From Stakelama portus (GTDB taxonomy: Bacteria > Pseudomonadota > Alphaproteobacteria > Sphingomonadales > Sphingomonadaceae), in NCBI RefSeq assembly GCF_003171655.1, contig NZ_QFZL01000001.1:310001-374000 (forward strand): a stretch of 64,000 nt of DNA. The letters are read 5' to 3'. Each line of letters opens with the position of its first letter. The first letter of the stretch is position 1. A program made the translations under genes and the position numbers. This document shows positions 23,288 to 32,965 of the stretch, in pieces. The notes beneath the pieces were generated by a model. The model ran no database searches. It had not been told where the DNA came from and saw nothing but the letters and a program-made list of their open reading frames with translations.

Positions 23288-26227
23288 ATGCAGGGTTTTC
23301 TTGTAAGGGGCGCGTCGGGCGCGTTTTTGATCGCCGCTTTGCTGTCGGGAACGGTGGCGCGCGCAGTGCCGTTGCAGGATGCGACGCGTTACGCCGATTG
23401 CGACGCGCCTTCGGAGGAAGACGGCGCATCGGTCGAGGCCCGGCTGCTTGCTCTCTATGACAAGGACGCGACGGCCGATCCGGCAGCATCAATCGCGGCG
23501 GCGCAGGCCTTGCTCGACGCGATCCCCGAAACCGCCTGTGCCGAAGCGAAGGCCGCAGGGCCGGCCGTTCGCGGGACGGGCTATTTCTATCTGGAACGGC
23601 TCGACGAGGCGCAGGCCGATTTCGCTTCCGCGCAGGAGATTCTGGTCGCTGCCGGGCAGGGCGATAGCCAGATGGCGATGGACATAACCAATTTCCTCGC
23701 CTCAACCTATGCGGCACGGGGCGAGCTTGACCGGGCGCTTGCTGCTAAGAACGCGCTACTGGCGCGGGTCGAGGCAATGCACGGTACCAACAGCCCGGAA
23801 TATGCCGACGTTCTGTACGGCACGGGCTTCGTTTATTATCGCATGGGGCGCGTGGAAGAAGCGCTCGATCGCATCCACCGCGCCGCCGACATCATGCGCG
23901 AACAGCGCGGGGACAGCGCCGATCCCAACATTGCCATCTACCTGATGAGCGAATCCGCGATCCTGTTGCAGGTCGGACGGCTCACCGAAGGTCTGGATCG
24001 CGGGCGCGAAGCGGCAAGCTGGGCCGAGGATCATCTGGGGGCCGACCATCTGGTGACGGCGGCGGCGCTGCACAGTTACGGTTCCGCACTCAACAATGTC
24101 GGTCGCTATGCCGAAGCAGGCCCGATCCTGCGGCGTACGCTGGCCATCCGCGAGCGGCTGGTCGGTGCTGACCACCCCGATATCGCCCTGACGCTGAACA
24201 ATCTGGCATTTACCGAAGAGCATCTGGGCGATGGTGAGAACGCGCGCCGGCTATATCTTGCCGCCGCGGATATTTTCGAAGCAAATCCGGATGCCAGTGC
24301 GCCACAGAGCGCGGGCATGATGGTGATGAACGCTGCGAATATCGCGCTTAGCTCCGGCGACTGGGAAGCGGTCGATACGCTGGGCGCGCGTGCGCTGGCG
24401 CTGGTGGAAACGCGCGTGGGCACCGACAATCGCCTGTTCCTGCGCACATCGACGCTCTTGGCATCCGCCCGTATCCACGCCGGTGATTATGCCGGCGCAC
24501 AGACGGTGCTCGATCAGGCGGTCGCGGCCATCCGGGATGAGCTTGAGCCCTATGAGGCCAATCTGGTGCGCGCCGAGGTGCTGGCCGGACTGGCGCAGCT
24601 GCGGGGCGGCGATACTGCTGGCGGCCTCGAAAAAGGCATGGACGCCTATCGCAGGATCACGGCGCATATGCGCGATCAGACGGTGGCCGATTTTGCCCGC
24701 ATCCGGATCGAGGAAAATTACAGCGATACGCTGCTCCTGTTCGCGCAACTCGCGCTGGAGGCGGGAGACCGCGAAACCGCGTTTGAAGCGATGCAGATGG
24801 CGCGCTTAGGCGATCTCGAGCGTTCCGGCCGCCAGGTAGCGGCAAGGCAGGCGGCGACCAGCGAGACGACAGCAGGAGTGGTGCGCGAGCTTCAGGAACT
24901 GATTGCCGAAGTCGGGCAATGGCAGACCAAGCTGACTGCGGCCGTCGGCAGTTCCGACGTGGCGGCGCGCCATGAAGCCGAGGCAAGGATAGCGGCGCTG
25001 GAACAGCGGATCGAAATCCTGCGCGCGCAAGTGACTGCCGCCTTCCCGGCATATGCTGAACTCAATCGTCCTTCGACGGCAACGATCGAGATGGTTCAGG
25101 CACGGCTCGACGACGATACCGTGGTGGTCATCACACAGCCGGGTCTTGAAGGTATCTTGACGGTGGCGATCACTCGCGACGCGATCGCATGGCATTTCGC
25201 GCCGAAACTGCGCAATGAGTTCATGGATGCAGTGACGGCGATCCGCGCGGGCGTGGAGGACAGCTCACGTCCCTTCCCGGTGGATCAGGCGCATTTGCTC
25301 TATTCCGCCGTTTTCGGGGGCGACATCGCCCCACTGCTGCAAGGAAAGACGCATCTCGATGTGCTGTCCGGCGGCTATCTGTCGGTCATTCCCTTTTCGC
25401 TGCTGGTCGAACAGGCGCCCGAGCCCGGGGCCGCGCTGTCGGACACGGCATGGCTGATCCGCAGGCTCGCAATTTCGACGCCGGTCGATCTTGCGGGGAT
25501 CGGCGAAACATCTGCGAATACGACACGGCCCGTGCGGTTCGCCGGGTTCGGCGATCCGGCGCTGGCACCGGCAAAGCCCGCCGAAGCGGAGCTGGTAACG
25601 CTGGTGCGCGGCAGCGACGTGACGCTGGAGGAACTGCGCGAGTTGCCTTCGCTGCCCGGCGCGGGTGAGGAACTGGCGGCGATGGCCCAGACGCTCGACA
25701 ATCCCGACAACATGTTGCTCACCGGGATGCAGGCGACGGAAACGGCAGTGCGTTCGACCGATCTTACGCCGTTCACTGTCATTGCCTTTGCCACGCACGG
25801 TCTGGTGGGCGGACAATTGGGCGGGCTCGATGAACCCGCGCTGGTGATGACGCCACCGAACAGCGTGATGGAGGAGGATGACGGGCTGCTCACGGCATCG
25901 GAAATCGCGCGACTGCGGCTCAATGCCGACTGGGTGATTCTATCTGCCTGCAACACCGCCGCCGGATCCAATGTGGGAACGCCCACCTATTCGGGGTTGG
26001 CGCAGGCGTTCGTGTTCGCCGGTGCCCGCTCGCTGTTGCTGTCGCACTGGCGCGTGCGCGACGATGCTGCGGCGCGACTTTCGGTCGGCACGGTTCGGGG
26101 GGCTGCACAGGGACTCGACAAGGCAGAGGCGCTGCGTCAGGCTCAGCTTGAGCTGATGGCCGACCCGGACGTGCCCGATGCCGCGCATCCCGCTGTCTGG
26201 GCGCCGTTCATCCTGATCGAAAGCTGA
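23288..26227 (+). CDS. Exported TPR-CHAT cysteine protease, 979 aa
   Basis: Signal peptide MQGFLVRGASGAFLIAALLS...ARA, with ATG 23288 chosen because GAGGGAG stands 6-7 bases upstream. Residues about 100-450 are tetratricopeptide repeats (for example LHSYGSALNNVGRYAEAGPI and LTLNNLAFTEEHLGDGENAR). A predicted coiled coil (ELQELIAEVGQWQ... to IEILRAQV) follows. The last 300 residues form a CHAT domain with caspase-like dyad His837 (FATHGL) and Cys888 (ILSACNTAAGS), and the conserved GLAQAFVFAGARSLLLSHW. CHAT proteins are regulated proteases; other members act with gasdermins or CRISPR systems, but this one is exported and sits next to a two-component system and lipoprotein. Its target is unknown. 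Confidence 0.88.
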   Translation: MQGFLVRGASGAFLIAALLSGTVARAVPLQDATRYADCDAPSEEDGASVEARLLALYDKDATADPAASIAAAQALLDAIPETACAEAKAAGPAVRGTGYFYLERLDEAQADFASAQEILVAAGQGDSQMAMDITNFLASTYAARGELDRALAAKNALLARVEAMHGTNSPEYADVLYGTGFVYYRMGRVEEALDRIHRAADIMREQRGDSADPNIAIYLMSESAILLQVGRLTEGLDRGREAASWAEDHLGADHLVTAAALHSYGSALNNVGRYAEAGPILRRTLAIRERLVGADHPDIALTLNNLAFTEEHLGDGENARRLYLAAADIFEANPDASAPQSAGMMVMNAANIALSSGDWEAVDTLGARALALVETRVGTDNRLFLRTSTLLASARIHAGDYAGAQTVLDQAVAAIRDELEPYEANLVRAEVLAGLAQLRGGDTAGGLEKGMDAYRRITAHMRDQTVADFARIRIEENYSDTLLLFAQLALEAGDRETAFEAMQMARLGDLERSGRQVAARQAATSETTAGVVRELQELIAEVGQWQTKLTAAVGSSDVAARHEAEARIAALEQRIEILRAQVTAAFPAYAELNRPSTATIEMVQARLDDDTVVVITQPGLEGILTVAITRDAIAWHFAPKLRNEFMDAVTAIRAGVEDSSRPFPVDQAHLLYSAVFGGDIAPLLQGKTHLDVLSGGYLSVIPFSLLVEQAPEPGAALSDTAWLIRRLAISTPVDLAGIGETSANTTRPVRFAGFGDPALAPAKPAEAELVTLVRGSDVTLEELRELPSLPGAGEELAAMAQTLDNPDNMLLTGMQATETAVRSTDLTPFTVIAFATHGLVGGQLGGLDEPALVMTPPNSVMEEDDGLLTASEIARLRLNADWVILSACNTAAGSNVGTPTYSGLAQAFVFAGARSLLLSHWRVRDDAAARLSVGTVRGAAQGLDKAEALRQAQLELMADPDVPDAAHPAVWAPFILIES

Positions 26228-26308
26228 GCGGGGAGCGGCGCGCGGGCGGGATTATAGGTATCGTAACGCCTCTGGCGTCTTTTCCGCATTTCGCGCGTTG
26301 CTGATGCG

Positions 26309-27148
26309 ATGAAACGCCTCTGGTTTGTAACCAATCCGAATTCCGGGTCCGCAACGCGCGAGAAATGCGAAGCGATCGAAGCCGTGTTCGCGGAACATGG
26401 CCTGACGCTTGCGGGGCGCAGCGGCTTTCCGGACGATCCGATTCCGGATGCCGAAACGCTCGATCGCGAACATGTCGATACGCTGGTGCTGTTCGCCGGG
26501 GATGGAACGATCAACGCCGCGCTGTGCAAGCTCGCTTCGTGGAAAGGGGCGTTCCTGATCCTGCCCGGCGGGACGATGAACCTGCTCGCCAAGACGCTGC
26601 ACAGCGAAACCGACCCGCACCGGATCATCCATGCCGCGCATGGATCCGACCGGCGCGTGGCGCTGCCCTATGTCGAGGCAGGGCCGCACCGCGCCTTTGT
26701 CGGGCTGATCCTGGGGCCGGCGGCGCATTGGTTCCGCGCGCGTGAGGAAGCGCGCAAACATCGTTTCGCGAAGATCTGGCGTGCGGTCGGCTTTGCCTGG
26801 CGCAAGACGTTCGGCGGGCGCGGACTGCGCATCTCGGGCATTCCCGATGCGCCGCGCGGCTATCAGGCGGTGTTCGTTCAGCCGATGGCCGACGGTCTGG
26901 GCGTCCAGGGCGTGGATGCACGCGACTGGCGCGCGATCGTCGAACTGGGCTGGGACTGGATGACCGGCGACTGGTTGGCGGCGCGTGCCGTCACCGAAGC
27001 GCGCGCGCAGCAGATCGGCATTCGCGGAACCGGGACGGTGCTCGCATTGTTCGATGGAGAGCCGGTGCGGCTCGACGCCGATGCCTCGATCACGAGTGGA
27101 ACGAGCCTGCCGGCCTTTATCGCCACCCGCGAAAAGGAAGGCTCGTGA
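26309..27148 (+). CDS. Diacylglycerol/lipid kinase family protein, 279 aa
   Basis: The DAG-kinase catalytic fold is visible: VTNPNSGSA at the start, LFAGDGTINAALCKL (the GDGT nucleotide-binding loop) and ILPGGTMNLLAKTLH. The C-terminal half (AVFVQPMADGLGVQGVD, then LFDGEPVRL) fits the beta-sandwich domain of YegS-like lipid kinases. It may phosphorylate a membrane lipid or a sphingoid base, which would fit a sphingolipid-making bacterium; this is inference. It overlaps the metallophosphoesterase gene by 4 bp, so kinase and phosphatase are co-expressed. Confidence 0.82.
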   Translation: MKRLWFVTNPNSGSATREKCEAIEAVFAEHGLTLAGRSGFPDDPIPDAETLDREHVDTLVLFAGDGTINAALCKLASWKGAFLILPGGTMNLLAKTLHSETDPHRIIHAAHGSDRRVALPYVEAGPHRAFVGLILGPAAHWFRAREEARKHRFAKIWRAVGFAWRKTFGGRGLRISGIPDAPRGYQAVFVQPMADGLGVQGVDARDWRAIVELGWDWMTGDWLAARAVTEARAQQIGIRGTGTVLALFDGEPVRLDADASITSGTSLPAFIATREKEGS

Positions 27149-27939
27149 TCCGTCTGTTCCATGTCAGCGATATTCATTTCGGCGCCGAGGACCGCGAGGC
27201 GCTCGACTGGTTCGCGCGGCTGGTGCGCGAGGAAATGCCCGACGCCGTGGTGGTGACAGGCGATCTGACGATGCGCGCACGGCATCGCGAATTCGCAGCG
27301 GCGGCGGCGTGGCTCGAAAGCCTGGATCGCCCGATCACGGTGGAGGTCGGGAATCACGATCTGCCCTATTTCAATCTATGGGCCCGGTTCGTCACGCCCT
27401 ATAAACGCTATCGCGCGCTGGAGCGGATGATCGAGCGGCCGCTCGATATTCGCGGCGTCAGCATCGTGCCGCTCAAGACCACTGCGCGCTTTCAGTTCCG
27501 GTTGAACTGGGCGAAGGGGCGCGTCGGATCGCGCGCGCTTCGGGAAACGCTCGCCATGGTCGAGGAGGTGCCGAAGGACGATCTGCTGTTCGTCGCCTGT
27601 CACCATCCGTTGATCGAAGGCGGCACGCGCATGACGTCGCAGACGCGCGGCGGGCGCAGGGCGTTGCGGGCATTGGCCGCAGCCGGTGCCGATGCCGTGC
27701 TGACCGGTCACGTCCACGATCCGTTCGATATCGAACATCAGGTCGCCGAACAGCCGGTACGCCTGATCGGCGCAGGCACGCTGTCGGAGCGGCTGCGCGA
27801 ATCGCCGCCGTCGTTCAACGAAATCCGCATCGTCGACACGGGATTCGAAACGCTGGCTCGCGTGATGGACGAGGCACGGCCACAGGCGCCCGGGCGCATC
27901 GAACCCGTGCCGGAACAAGTCGGCGCCGAATTGCCCTAG
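27145..27939 (+). CDS. Calcineurin-like metallophosphoesterase, 264 aa
   Basis: All metal-binding motifs are present in order: HVSDIHFG, VVTGDLTMR, EVGNHD, VACHHPLIEGG and LTGHVHDPFD. The family hydrolyses phosphomonoesters or diesters, and coupling to a lipid kinase suggests a phospholipid-linked substrate. The TAG stop codon at 27937-27939 consists of the outermost bases of an inserted miniature element (TAGG...), so the original C-terminus has probably been changed by the insertion; the last conserved block ends well before it. Confidence 0.85.
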   Translation: MIRLFHVSDIHFGAEDREALDWFARLVREEMPDAVVVTGDLTMRARHREFAAAAAWLESLDRPITVEVGNHDLPYFNLWARFVTPYKRYRALERMIERPLDIRGVSIVPLKTTARFQFRLNWAKGRVGSRALRETLAMVEEVPKDDLLFVACHHPLIEGGTRMTSQTRGGRRALRALAAAGADAVLTGHVHDPFDIEHQVAEQPVRLIGAGTLSERLRESPPSFNEIRIVDTGFETLARVMDEARPQAPGRIEPVPEQVGAELP

Positions 27940-28204
27940 GTCGTGAACCCATAAACGACACCGTCGAGGCGCCGAAATGGCGAACATATCGGGCCAAAGT
28001 GGCCGCCGGGAGGGCTGGGCGCCCTTCCAAGGCCGCTTTGGACCGAGATGGAAGCCATTCCGGCGTCCCGAAGGGATTTGACCAAAATGGCCCAGCGCTG
28101 CGTCGGCAGACCTTGAAATATCGCCATATTCCTGCGCCCTGCCTCCTTGCGCTGAGCCATTTTGCCTCAAACCTCGACGGTGTCGTTTATGGGTTCACGA
28201 CCTA
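27937..28204. mobile_element. Miniature inverted-repeat element, 268 bp, with 33-bp perfect terminal repeats
   Basis: The ends are perfect inverted repeats of 33 bp (27937-27969 and 28172-28204), beginning TAGGTCGTGAACCCATAAAC on each strand. Flanking TA on both sides fits a TA target duplication, as made by IS630/Tc1-type or some IS5-type transposases. The 200-bp interior has no plausible transposase gene, only short open frames, so the element is non-autonomous (MITE-like). It lies exactly between two convergent genes and provides TAG stop codons to both. The source transposon family cannot be named from this window. Confidence 0.85.
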
Positions 28205-28951
28205 ACGCAGCCGCGTGCCGATCAACGTGCCCTTGGTACCGGCATGGACCAGCCGGAACTGGAAATTCGGCCATCGCTTGCGCCACCGCCGCGCCACCAC
28301 GCGCTCGCCCGGACGCGCACCGTCGTCGAGCAGGATCGTTCCGCCGACCGGTATCCGGTCGAACAGGCTTTCGGCGGCGCCGCGGACATAGGGGTGGATG
28401 GTCCAGGGCGGCCCGTCGATCACCAGCAGGTCGATCTGGGCGGGCAGGGGGCCGTGATCATACCATATGCCCGGCCAGTCCCCGGGAGGGCGGCGCAGCG
28501 GCGTTGCCTTCAGATCGGCCTCGACACCGTTTTCCAGCAACCATTCGCGCGTGGCATCGACGAAATCGGCATGCTGATCGCAACTGGTCAGCAGGCCGTT
28601 TCCGGCTTTTTGCAGCGCGCGGGCGATGATCAGGCTCGATGCGCCCGCTCCCAGTTCCACGACATTTTCGGGCCGGTGTTCGAAGATGTGATCGACGATC
28701 AGGTGAAGAAAGCCGGTATCCGCCTTCCAGCTTCCAAGATTGGGGAGCGCACCGGCGGGCAGGTCGAGCCGTTCCAGCAACCGTGCCTTGGCCTGTTTCG
28801 ATCCTCCGCTCAGACTGCGCAGCAGCCAGGGCCAGCCGATCGCGCCGAACGCGATCAGATGCGCGATATCGGCGGGCGAGCGGCGGACATCTTCCGGCCA
28901 GCTCTCGGCATCGCTGCGCGGCAGATATTGCGTGGCTTCACGCGATGTCAT
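28202..28951 (-). CDS. Class I SAM-dependent methyltransferase, 249 aa
   Basis: Glycine-rich SAM motif I is VVELGAGASSLIIARAL. The acidic motif with LLVIDGPPW and the later ILLDDGARPGE fit the methyltransferase_24-like families that modify small molecules or glycans. An N-terminal helical region (about 75 residues) precedes the Rossmann domain. The TAG stop (28202-28204 on the minus strand) is formed by the end of the miniature element, so its natural end was probably truncated or replaced. No substrate can be given. It is preceded upstream by the autotransporter gene and its terminator. Confidence 0.72.
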   Translation of the reverse strand: MTSREATQYLPRSDAESWPEDVRRSPADIAHLIAFGAIGWPWLLRSLSGGSKQAKARLLERLDLPAGALPNLGSWKADTGFLHLIVDHIFEHRPENVVELGAGASSLIIARALQKAGNGLLTSCDQHADFVDATREWLLENGVEADLKATPLRRPPGDWPGIWYDHGPLPAQIDLLVIDGPPWTIHPYVRGAAESLFDRIPVGGTILLDDGARPGERVVARRWRKRWPNFQFRLVHAGTKGTLIGTRLR

Positions 28952-29050
28952 TCAGGCCATTCCTCCGTTCCGGCGTCCGTTCGCCTGGCATGGATTGCTG
29001 GGTGCAGGCGCTGCGGCTTCGACGCAAGACCCTCGAATGCGGTTCCCAAG

Positions 29051-29085
29051 AAAAAGGGCGACCCGTTGCCGGGCCGCCCGTTTTC
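29051..29085 (-). terminator. Intrinsic terminator of the autotransporter gene
   Basis: On the minus strand GGGCGGCCCG and CGGGTCGCCC pair over 10 bp (one G-U) around a GCAA loop and are followed by TTTTTC. It lies 15-50 bp after the stop at 29101. On the plus strand the same stem is followed by GTTTTC, so weak bidirectional activity is possible. Confidence 0.85.
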
Positions 29086-29100
29086 AGTTTGGTGTTTCTA

Positions 29101-32100
29101 TCAGAAGCGGAACGTTACCGAACCCTGATAGGAGCGGTTTTCGATGTCGTTCCGCTCGATCGTGGTGTTGGCCGAGAGCGCAACCCGGACCTTCGGCGTG
29201 TCATAGGCGATACCGCCGGAGACTTCGGCCCAATCCTGATCGGTGCCGTTGAGCGCGAAGCCGACCGGCGCGCCCACGCCGCCCACGAAGTTCGCCGAGA
29301 ACGCCATCGGACGCTCGTCGAAATCATGGACATAATTGGCCGAGATGAACGGACGGAACGTCCCGTTGCCCGACAGCGTCGCGCCGACGCGACCCTGGAA
29401 GCTCTTGAACTTGCCCATGTCATACTGGAGCGCCATCGGGCCGCCGGTTTCCGCCGTCGGAGAGTAACCGACGGTCATGTAGCGGATCGAGGCACGCGGC
29501 GTGAGCGTGACCGAACCCATGTCCATCGGCGCACTCAGACCCAGCTGGCCGGTGATGGTCAGCGGATTGTCGCTGGCATGCAGCGTATAGGTCGTCCCGC
29601 CGAGTGCGGCCGTGCGGCTTGCTTCGGTATCGAGCAGACCTGCGCTGAACAGAGCGTCGAACGTGACGCCGCCCAGGTTGCTGACGCCATAGAGCGTGCC
29701 CTGATAGAGCGTCGCCTTGCTCGACTGGCCACCGACCGTGGTCGAACCATCGAGCTGGGCATAGCTGACCGCAAAGCCGATCATGCTGCCCGGGCCCACC
29801 GCCGCCTCGACGCCGGCGGTTGCATACCAGCCGTCGAAATCGTCGGTGACGCCAGCCGCCGTGCTCGGAATGCCGGCAGTGCTGTCGCCGTCGATATAGC
29901 CGCCCGCCAGATAGACCGAAGCCTTGCCCGACACGGCATGGTCTTCCATCTGCATGCCGTTGTCGGCGACGTTCGTGGCATAGCCCGAGGTCATCGTCAT
30001 GACGGTGCCCAGCGGGTTGCCGGCGAAGGGCAGGAACGCCGTCGTGTCGTCACCCGGCGTGGCCGCGCCCGAAGCGAAGGCCGACGTACGCTGCGTGATC
30101 GTGCCGGCCAGCGTATCGAGCGCCACCATCGACATCGATCCGGTCAGCGCCTGCGAACGCGGGGCCCAGCTTTCCAGAGCAGCCTGGATCGAAGGACCAT
30201 CGTACATGTCGAGCGGACCGTAGAGATCGGCAAGCATGTCGTAATTGCCCCGATTCTGATCGAGCAGCTTAGCGTAGGCCGACTGCACCGGCGAGCTGCC
30301 GTCGATGACATCGCTGTAATCGCCGGCTTCGACTTCGACAGTAACGGCATTGTTCGAATAGCTGACCACCGGCGTCAGGATCGCGCTGATGGCAGTCGTT
30401 TCGTCGAATGTTCCGCTGATGCCGCCTTCGGCAGTCAGCACCGTATAGGTGTCGCCGTCACGGACCGTCACACCTTGAACGGCGCTGAAATACAGCGTGC
30501 CACCCAGAATGGCGGTGCCGCTGGTCGGTGCCTCCTCCTCATCATAGCTGATGGCGTGGACCGCGATCAGATCCGAAGCACCCGCGGCGCCCAGATCGGC
30601 CATATAAACGGTGCCCGAAGCCAGTCCGACATCGCCGTAGAAGTCGAGCGTGCCGATCGTGCCGACGCCGCCCGGAGCGATCACGCCGGCCATGCTGGTG
30701 AAGTTCGGGGTGTAGATAGTGCCCGAACCCTGCAGGCCGCCCGACATCAGGAAATAATCGCCGTCGGTGGCGAGCAGGCCATCGACGCGGACCATGCCCG
30801 AATATTGCGTGACGCTCATCAGGCTGACGAGTTGGCCATCTTCGGTGATGTCGAGAGCGGTGCTGCCGCCGTCGATGGTCAGGCGATCGATTTCGACGCT
30901 GCTCGACAGCGTGGTCGTGCCGGCTGCCGAAAGCGTGACGTCGAAATAGCGCGGCTTGTAATAAACCCCGGTGGGATCGAAAACGGGGCCGCTGTTGTTC
31001 GGAACGAAATCGGTCGCGCCGGGCAGGCCATTGTCGATCGTCGGATCGGGCAGTGTCGCCACTTCCTCGTCCGCCGCGGTTCCAGCAGAAGCGGTAGCAT
31101 CGGCCGATCCGGTTCCGCCGGCGAGCGCGCCGACCTGGGCATAGCCCTTGTCATTCGTTGCTCCGTCACCATCGGTGCCGATCGGGCGAAATTCGCCGGT
31201 ATATTCGTCGGTCGCCAAGTCATAGCATTCGGCATAGCCGCCGTTCACCGGGCCTTCTAAGCACATTTGCCCGAATTTGCCATCGGTGCCGTTGACTCCC
31301 TCGCCCGGAGTGGTGGGAACGCCGTTCACCAGCGTGCCGTCCGGACCGATAATCATATAGGCAGGGTCGACTTTGCTGACCCAATGGCTGCCATCTTCCC
31401 AGTCACCGTCGCCTGCCTTGGCCGAAACATAGTGATAGGGATTGTTAGCTGCCACCCAGTCCCAATAGAGATAGAGCGGCTGATAGAAGCTGACCGCACC
31501 ATAGCTGTAACTGGGACGATTGCTGAAGAAGCTCGAATAACCGCCAGACAAAACGCCAATCACGACCGGAATGTCGAACGTATCGTCCAGTACGAGGGGG
31601 CCGCCGGAATCGCCAGGAGCGGTGATGCCTTCATGGGCCGTCGCATTGTCGCGGAAAGCATTGAAATCATACGGTGTTTCGTCGCCGGTGCCGCGACGGG
31701 GATCGTCGAAATCCATGAAATAGAGATTCTGGTAGAGGCCGTTCGGCCGGCCGCCGAGCCACGTCTCGAAATCGTCGAGCGACGCGAGCGCGCCCAGCAT
31801 GTTCTCGGCGATACGACGACGAAAATCGCCGCCAGTCGTGCCTTGTTCCCCCGTGCCATTATTGCCGTAACCCTGAATGACGACGTGATAGCCGGTGCCG
31901 TCGGCGGTTACTTCGTCGGGGGCGGTAAGCGCCGAAAAAAGCAGCGCCCAGGTCGGGATGTCTTCAGCCGGCGTGTCGAACGATGCGACTGCAACGTCGG
32001 AATAGAGAAAGCCTGCCGATTCGGGTTCCAGCGAGCCGGGGTGATAGGAAACATATTCGACATTGTAGATCGCGAGATCTTTGTTCGTCTGGTGTCCAGC

Positions 32101-32748
32101 GACGAGCCACTGATATAGTGCGCTCTGGCTATAATCGGGTTCTCCTTCGCCATCTAGCGTGACGATATGATTATTGGCGTTGAAACCGAATGCGATCGGC
32201 TTCCCGCCCTGGTTCGAACCATAATCCGTGGCAGCCTCTTCATTGACGCAATGGGCGGCGAAAATCATGGTGCGCGGGTTGATCAGCGTACCGGTGCAAA
32301 GGCCGACATATCCCTCGCCCTCGTCGATGATCATCTGGCCAACGCCGGTAATATTGTTCGGGTCGACGGCCGTGGCCGGCGTGCCGGGATTGGCGACAAC
32401 GATGTTCGGCAATGGGGTCACGCGGGGCCCGGTATAGTTGCTCGTCTGTGCAGTCGGATCGCTCAATGCCAACGGGTTGGAGACCGTGGCGCCTAAAGCT
32501 TCGGGTGCGGTTGCGGCGATCGTCTTGAGAATGGACGACCCCGTCGTTGCTTCGGGCGCCGTAATTGCAATCGGGTTGCGAACAGAAGCGCCGATCGTCC
32601 CGGACGAGACGCCCGGCAGACGCGGATCGGCGATATCCTGCGCCTGCGCTGCAGTTGCGCCTACGAGCACCGCAAGTCCGGCTGCCGATCCCAGCAGCAA
32701 TTTCTTGCGCGAGCGAGCCTGGGCAATGGAGTTCGAAGCAAATGCCAT
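29101..32748 (-). CDS. Serine-protease autotransporter (type V secretion), 1215 aa
   Basis: Signal peptide from ATG 32748 (basic start, then LLLGSAAGLAVLVGATAAQA). GGGGGA is spaced 8 nt upstream, so this start is preferred over the longer open frame. The passenger has a trypsin-like protease domain with His166 (MIFAAHC) and Ser381 (GITAPGDSGGPLV). A glycine- and serine-rich beta-helical stalk follows (SGGLQGSGTIYTPNFTSMAG), and the last 280 residues form the outer-membrane beta-barrel ending in the typical aromatic terminus SVTFRF. Before the protease lies a repeated low-complexity stretch (AITAPEATTG, AATAPEALGA). It is probably a secreted or surface-exposed protease; target unknown. Confidence 0.88.
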   Translation of the reverse strand: MAFASNSIAQARSRKKLLLGSAAGLAVLVGATAAQAQDIADPRLPGVSSGTIGASVRNPIAITAPEATTGSSILKTIAATAPEALGATVSNPLALSDPTAQTSNYTGPRVTPLPNIVVANPGTPATAVDPNNITGVGQMIIDEGEGYVGLCTGTLINPRTMIFAAHCVNEEAATDYGSNQGGKPIAFGFNANNHIVTLDGEGEPDYSQSALYQWLVAGHQTNKDLAIYNVEYVSYHPGSLEPESAGFLYSDVAVASFDTPAEDIPTWALLFSALTAPDEVTADGTGYHVVIQGYGNNGTGEQGTTGGDFRRRIAENMLGALASLDDFETWLGGRPNGLYQNLYFMDFDDPRRGTGDETPYDFNAFRDNATAHEGITAPGDSGGPLVLDDTFDIPVVIGVLSGGYSSFFSNRPSYSYGAVSFYQPLYLYWDWVAANNPYHYVSAKAGDGDWEDGSHWVSKVDPAYMIIGPDGTLVNGVPTTPGEGVNGTDGKFGQMCLEGPVNGGYAECYDLATDEYTGEFRPIGTDGDGATNDKGYAQVGALAGGTGSADATASAGTAADEEVATLPDPTIDNGLPGATDFVPNNSGPVFDPTGVYYKPRYFDVTLSAAGTTTLSSSVEIDRLTIDGGSTALDITEDGQLVSLMSVTQYSGMVRVDGLLATDGDYFLMSGGLQGSGTIYTPNFTSMAGVIAPGGVGTIGTLDFYGDVGLASGTVYMADLGAAGASDLIAVHAISYDEEEAPTSGTAILGGTLYFSAVQGVTVRDGDTYTVLTAEGGISGTFDETTAISAILTPVVSYSNNAVTVEVEAGDYSDVIDGSSPVQSAYAKLLDQNRGNYDMLADLYGPLDMYDGPSIQAALESWAPRSQALTGSMSMVALDTLAGTITQRTSAFASGAATPGDDTTAFLPFAGNPLGTVMTMTSGYATNVADNGMQMEDHAVSGKASVYLAGGYIDGDSTAGIPSTAAGVTDDFDGWYATAGVEAAVGPGSMIGFAVSYAQLDGSTTVGGQSSKATLYQGTLYGVSNLGGVTFDALFSAGLLDTEASRTAALGGTTYTLHASDNPLTITGQLGLSAPMDMGSVTLTPRASIRYMTVGYSPTAETGGPMALQYDMGKFKSFQGRVGATLSGNGTFRPFISANYVHDFDERPMAFSANFVGGVGAPVGFALNGTDQDWAEVSGGIAYDTPKVRVALSANTTIERNDIENRSYQGSVTFRF

Positions 32749-32965
32749 GTGATGATCCCCCGTTTTTACCGGGCGTGCAATCGTGGTGCCGCCACAGAAT
32801 GCCCTAGGGCTAAGCCGGAGGGTCATTGGAAACAAGAGGTTATGTGACAGAATCAAGGCGCATTGTTACCGACTGCGGCATGTTGGCAACGCTGAAGGCC
32901 GGCTAACAGTCCTTGGCTGGCGAATTCTTACAATCGCGCGTTGCGTGGCGATCTCACGCTTGCCC

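Noticed and set aside
26266..26278. Terminator after the CHAT gene
   Set aside because: ACGCC-TCT-GGCGT is only a 5-bp stem with a 3-nt loop followed by CTTTT; too weak to claim.
28639..31260. An 873-codon open frame on the plus strand across the autotransporter
   Set aside because: It lies opposite the coding strand of a protein with an intact barrel and protease triad; translation shows no family feature.
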